From assembly GCF_030252325.1 (NCBI RefSeq), contig NZ_CP126981.1, positions 1,798,001 through 1,862,000 of the forward strand: DNA of 64,000 nt, in the 5' to 3' direction. The notes under the pieces were generated by a model, which was not told the origin of the DNA, did no database searches, and was given only the letters and a program-made list of their open reading frames with translations. A program made the translations under genes and the position numbers. Positions 61,213 through 64,000 of the stretch are shown here, in pieces; the first letter of the stretch is position 1; every line of letters begins with the position of its first letter. Source of the stretch: Candidatus Mycobacterium wuenschmannii (GTDB taxonomy: Bacteria; Actinomycetota; Actinomycetes; Mycobacteriales; Mycobacteriaceae).

Positions 61213-62031
61213 CTAAGCCCCCGGCTCTCCTGCCAGGTGCACGATCCGCTCGGCACGTCGCAGCACCGGAGCGTCCACCATCTGCCCCTCGAAGGCGAAG
61301 ACGCCCCGCTCATCGACGGCGGCGGCGAGTACCTTTCGCGCCCAATCGATCTGATTCTGCGACGGCGCGTAACCGGCCCTGATCACGGGAACCTGGCTGG
61401 GGTGGATGGCAATCTTCGCGTCGAAGCCGACGGCGACGGCGTCGTCCACCTCGCCGCGTAGCCCGTCGAGATTCTTGATGTCGAGATAGACCGAATCCAG
61501 CGCGATTCGGCCGTACGCCTTGGCCGCCAGCAGCGACTGGGAGCGAACATGACGGGCCACTTCCCGGTAGCTGCCATCCGGGTAGCGGTTGGCCGTGCCA
61601 CCCAGCACGGCGAACAGGTCCTCGGCACCCCACATCACCGCGATCGCGTTGTCGACCCGTACGGTCTCGGTGACCATCAGGGCACCCAGCGGCGACTCGA
61701 CGAGCACGATCACGTGCAGCGACGCGAGGGCGCTGACGTGTTCAACCGCTTCGCATTTCGGCAGCATGACGGTGTCGTACGGGGTGTTCTCGAGCGCCTG
61801 CAGGTCCAGCTTCTGGTCTTCGGTGCCGAACTGGTTGACGCGCACCACCGTTCGCGACGGGTCGAGCGGGACGTCGATCAGTGACTTGCGGGCGGCGGGC
61901 CGGTCGGCGGCCGCGCAGCCGTCCTCGAGGTCGAGGATCACGACATCGGCTGCCGCGGCGGCCTTTTCGTAGCGCTCATGACGGTCGGCCGGACAGAACA
62001 ACCACGCGGGGCCGGGGTTGCTGAGCGGCAT
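61213..62031 (-). CDS. citE: CitE-like beta-hydroxyacyl-CoA lyase (Rv2498c type)
   Basis: This 272-residue TIM-barrel protein resembles the citrate lyase beta subunit, but no citrate lyase alpha or gamma subunit lies nearby. VVILDLEDGCA and DTVMLPKCE carry the magnesium and CoA site. I recall that M. tuberculosis Rv2498c cleaves HMG-CoA in leucine breakdown and citramalyl-CoA in itaconate breakdown. The neighbours here (maoC-like, fadE19, accA1) agree with the leucine pathway. The ATG shares one base with the preceding stop. Confidence 0.92.
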   Translation of the reverse strand: MPLSNPGPAWLFCPADRHERYEKAAAAADVVILDLEDGCAAADRPAARKSLIDVPLDPSRTVVRVNQFGTEDQKLDLQALENTPYDTVMLPKCEAVEHVSALASLHVIVLVESPLGALMVTETVRVDNAIAVMWGAEDLFAVLGGTANRYPDGSYREVARHVRSQSLLAAKAYGRIALDSVYLDIKNLDGLRGEVDDAVAVGFDAKIAIHPSQVPVIRAGYAPSQNQIDWARKVLAAAVDERGVFAFEGQMVDAPVLRRAERIVHLAGEPGA

Positions 62032-62525
62032 CAGTCATGCTCCTCTGCGGGACGCATCCGCACCATGGTCTTGCGGTGTGCGGTGGCGACCACGTCGCCG
62101 TGCTGGTTGCGGCCGGTGTGCGCAAAGGTCACGATGCCCTCGCCCGGCCGGCTCTTGGATTCGCGCTTCTCGAGGATGACCGACTCGGCGTACAGCGTGT
62201 CGCCGTGGAAAAGCGGCTTGGGGAAGGCGATTTCGGAGAACCCGAGGTTGCCGACGATGGTGCCCTGGGTTAGCTGTGCGACCGACAGGCCGACGAGCGT
62301 CGACAGCGTGAACATCGAGTTGACCAGCCGCTGGTTGAACGGCGGCAGCGCGTCCGAGAACGCCGCATCGAGGTGCAGCGCCTGGGTGTTCATCGTCAGG
62401 GTCGTGAACAACACATTGTCGGCCTCGGTGATCGTCCGGCCCGGGCGGTGCAGATAACGCACGCCGGTCTCGAATTCCTCGAACCACAAGCCCCTCTGGA
62501 CGACTTCGCGAAATTCCTCACTCAC
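62031..62525 (-). CDS. MaoC-like enoyl-CoA hydratase, leucine pathway
   Basis: This 164-residue hotdog-fold hydratase corresponds to Rv2499c. The catalytic segment is NTQALHLDAAFSD, and GLSVAQLTQGTIVGNLGF follows. By context it should hydrate 3-methylglutaconyl-CoA to HMG-CoA, feeding citE. The start is GTG at 62523-62525, overlapping the fadE19 stop by 4 nt. Confidence 0.9.
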   Translation of the reverse strand: MSEEFREVVQRGLWFEEFETGVRYLHRPGRTITEADNVLFTTLTMNTQALHLDAAFSDALPPFNQRLVNSMFTLSTLVGLSVAQLTQGTIVGNLGFSEIAFPKPLFHGDTLYAESVILEKRESKSRPGEGIVTFAHTGRNQHGDVVATAHRKTMVRMRPAEEHD

Positions 62526-63682
62526 AGGCCGACCTCGCGGCCAATCAGCATCAGCTGCACTTCTGTTGTCCCCTCGCCGATTTCGAGAATCTTACTGTCC
62601 CGGTAGTGCCGGGCCACCGTGAACTCGTTCATGAACCCATACCCGCCGTGGATCTGGGTGGCATCCCGGGCGTTGTCCATCGCCGCCTCGCTGGCCACCA
62701 GCTTGGCGATCGCCGCCTGCTTCTTGAACGGCTTTCCGGCCAGCATCAACGCCGCGGCGTCGTAGTAGGCGGTGCGGGCGGTGTGGGCTCGGGCCTCCAT
62801 CCGCGCGATGGTGAACGCGATGGATTGGTAGCGGCCGATCGCCTGTCCAAACGCCTCGCGCTCCTTGGCGTACTTGACGCTTTCGTCGACGCAGCCCTGC
62901 GCGACGCCGGTGGACAACGCCGCGATCGCGATCCGGCCCTCGTCGAGGATGCGCAGGAAGTTGGCGTACCCGCGGCCGCGTTCGCCGAGCAGGTTCTCCT
63001 CGGGCACGCGCACGTCGTCGAAGCTCAGCGGGTGGGTGTCCGAGGCGTTCCAACCGACCTTGTCGTATGCGGGCTCGACGGTGAATCCCTTTGTCGGAGC
63101 GGGCACCAGGATCGACGAGATCTCTTTCTTGCCGTCCCGGTCACCGGTCACCGCCGTGACGGTGACGAGCTTGGTGATGTCGGTGCCGGAGTTGGTGATG
63201 AACTGCTTGGAGCCGTTGATGACCCAGTGGCCGTCGTCGAGTTGCGCGGTGGTCTTCGTCGCGCCGGCGTCGGTGCCGCCACCTGGTTCGGTCAGCCCGA
63301 ACGCGCCCAACGCCTGCCCACTGGCCAACAGCGGCAACCATTCTCGCTTCTGCGCGTCGTTGCCGAATCGGTAGACGGGCATCGCACCGAGCGAGACGCC
63401 GGCCTCCAGCGTGATCGCGACGCTCTGGTCGACCTTGCCTAGTTCCTCCAACGCCAGGCAGAGCGCGAAGTAGTCGCCGCCCATGCCGCCCCACTCTTCC
63501 GGGAACGGCAGACCGAACAACCCCATCTCGGCCATGCCCGCGACAACTTCGTACGGAAAGGAGTGCTCGGCGTCATGCTTGGCGGCGACGGGGGCGACGA
63601 CACTCTGGGCGAAGTCGCGGACGGTCTTGGCCAATTGTTGGTATTCGTCCGGGAGCGTCCCGGTCGACAGGAAGTCACTCAT
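62522..63682 (-). CDS. fadE19: Acyl-CoA dehydrogenase (isovaleryl-CoA type)
   Basis: This 386-residue flavoprotein has [17 protein letters not shown], with the acyl-CoA dehydrogenase signature. [11 protein letters not shown] follows, and the C-terminal [39 protein letters not shown] has the family ending. In the leucine pathway it oxidises isovaleryl-CoA to 3-methylcrotonyl-CoA, which the accA1 carboxylase then uses. The ATG overlaps the accA1 stop by 8 nt, so the genes are coupled. Confidence 0.93.
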   Translation of the reverse strand: MSDFLSTGTLPDEYQQLAKTVRDFAQSVVAPVAAKHDAEHSFPYEVVAGMAEMGLFGLPFPEEWGGMGGDYFALCLALEELGKVDQSVAITLEAGVSLGAMPVYRFGNDAQKREWLPLLASGQALGAFGLTEPGGGTDAGATKTTAQLDDGHWVINGSKQFITNSGTDITKLVTVTAVTGDRDGKKEISSILVPAPTKGFTVEPAYDKVGWNASDTHPLSFDDVRVPEENLLGERGRGYANFLRILDEGRIAIAALSTGVAQGCVDESVKYAKEREAFGQAIGRYQSIAFTIARMEARAHTARTAYYDAAALMLAGKPFKKQAAIAKLVASEAAMDNARDATQIHGGYGFMNEFTVARHYRDSKILEIGEGTTEVQLMLIGREVGL

Positions 63683-64000
63683 CAGTCTTGTCCTCTGCCT
63701 GGATTCGGGCCAGCGTCTGGCCCACTTTCACCTGATCGCCAACGGCGACAAGAAGTTCGACCACGCCATCGACGGGCGCGGGCAGCGCATGCTCCATCTT
63801 CATCGCCTCGACGGTGACGACCACCGTGCCGGCCGCGATCTCTGCGCCGTTCTCGACGCCGACAGCGACGACCGCGCCGGGCATCGGGCTGGTCAACTCG
63901 GCATCGCCCGAATGCTCTTCATCCGCGCGGACCGACGCCTCGCGCACTTCTTCCAGCACGGCGACGACGCCTTCACCCGCCAACCAGACCGCACTGTCCT
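63675..64000 (-). CDS. accA1: Biotin-carboxylase/carrier subunit, C-terminal part (cut by window edge)
   Basis: The last 108 codons of an acyl-CoA carboxylase alpha subunit are present and the frame is open to the window edge. The biotinyl-lysine motif [13 protein letters not shown] lies in a complete biotin carrier domain ([24 protein letters not shown] before it, [17 protein letters not shown] after it). By context it is AccA1, which with AccD1 acts on 3-methylcrotonyl-CoA in leucine degradation. Confidence 0.93.
   Translation of the reverse strand, partial: DSAVWLAGEGVVAVLEEVREASVRADEEHSGDAELTSPMPGAVVAVGVENGAEIAAGTVVVTVEAMKMEHALPAPVDGVVELLVAVGDQVKVGQTLARIQAEDKTDE

Overview
The window is chromosomal DNA from a member of the Mycobacteriaceae. 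The evidence is high G+C content, PPE proteins of the SVP subgroup, a mycothiol-type DsbA-like protein, an Rpf factor, and a gene order that follows the Mycobacterium tuberculosis segment from about Rv2439c (proB) to Rv2501c (accA1). Genes missing or added relative to that segment suggest an environmental or rapidly growing (Mycolicibacterium-type) species. The species cannot be fixed from this sequence. M. tuberculosis locus names below are recalled, not searched.

Layout. (1) 1-964: the start of a cytochrome P450 gene, divergent from a TetR regulator, with a large nested palindrome between them. (2) 961-7195: proB, obg, rpmA, rplU and rne, covering proline synthesis, ribosome assembly and RNA decay. 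(3) 7498-14442: ndk, a DUF4233 membrane protein, folC, valS, a DUF937 protein and a saccharopine-dehydrogenase-like enzyme, several joined by 4-nt overlaps. (4) 14439-21414: an S9 peptidase, rpfE with a long structured upstream region, a divergent mobA-like gene, and korB/korA (2-oxoglutarate:ferredoxin oxidoreductase). (5) 21741-27262: an MFS transporter, clpX, clpP2, clpP1 and tig, the proteolysis and chaperone block. (6) 27328-30313: tRNA-Pro, tRNA-Gly and an inserted pair of PPE-SVP genes whose proteins end in SHOCT domains. The first PPE gene runs into the antisense of tRNA-Gly. (7) 30884-41979: lipP (apparently starting at ATT), a Nei-type glycosylase, rpiB, an Rv2466c-like thioredoxin-fold protein with a CPWA active site, pepN, a DUF5130 protein, a probable CtaJ subunit, an HNH nuclease, glbO, a GH13 alpha-glucosidase and an extra FAD enzyme. 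(8) 41967-49402: a thioesterase, the large NAD-glutamate dehydrogenase, the ABC-F factor ettA and an SSB paralogue. (9) 49656-50954: an apparently intact IS30-family element. (10) 51007-60092: a CopD/CtaG-like membrane protein, then plsB2, plsC, a wax-ester-synthase/DGAT homologue and lipQ, a glycerolipid cluster containing a 40-bp intercistronic repeat. (11) 60284-64000: tRNA-Arg, echA14 and the leucine/isovalerate catabolic genes citE, maoC-like, fadE19 and the 3' end of accA1.

Most of the window is conserved housekeeping sequence in tightly packed operons. The clearest departures from the conserved backbone are the tandem PPE-SHOCT genes beside tRNA-Gly, the ATT start of lipP, the IS30 element in a spot that I recall holds IS6110 in M. 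tuberculosis H37Rv, the structured region upstream of rpfE, a weakened mobA-like enzyme, and the P450/TetR operator. I found no CRISPR array, prophage, toxin-antitoxin pair or recognisable defence island.
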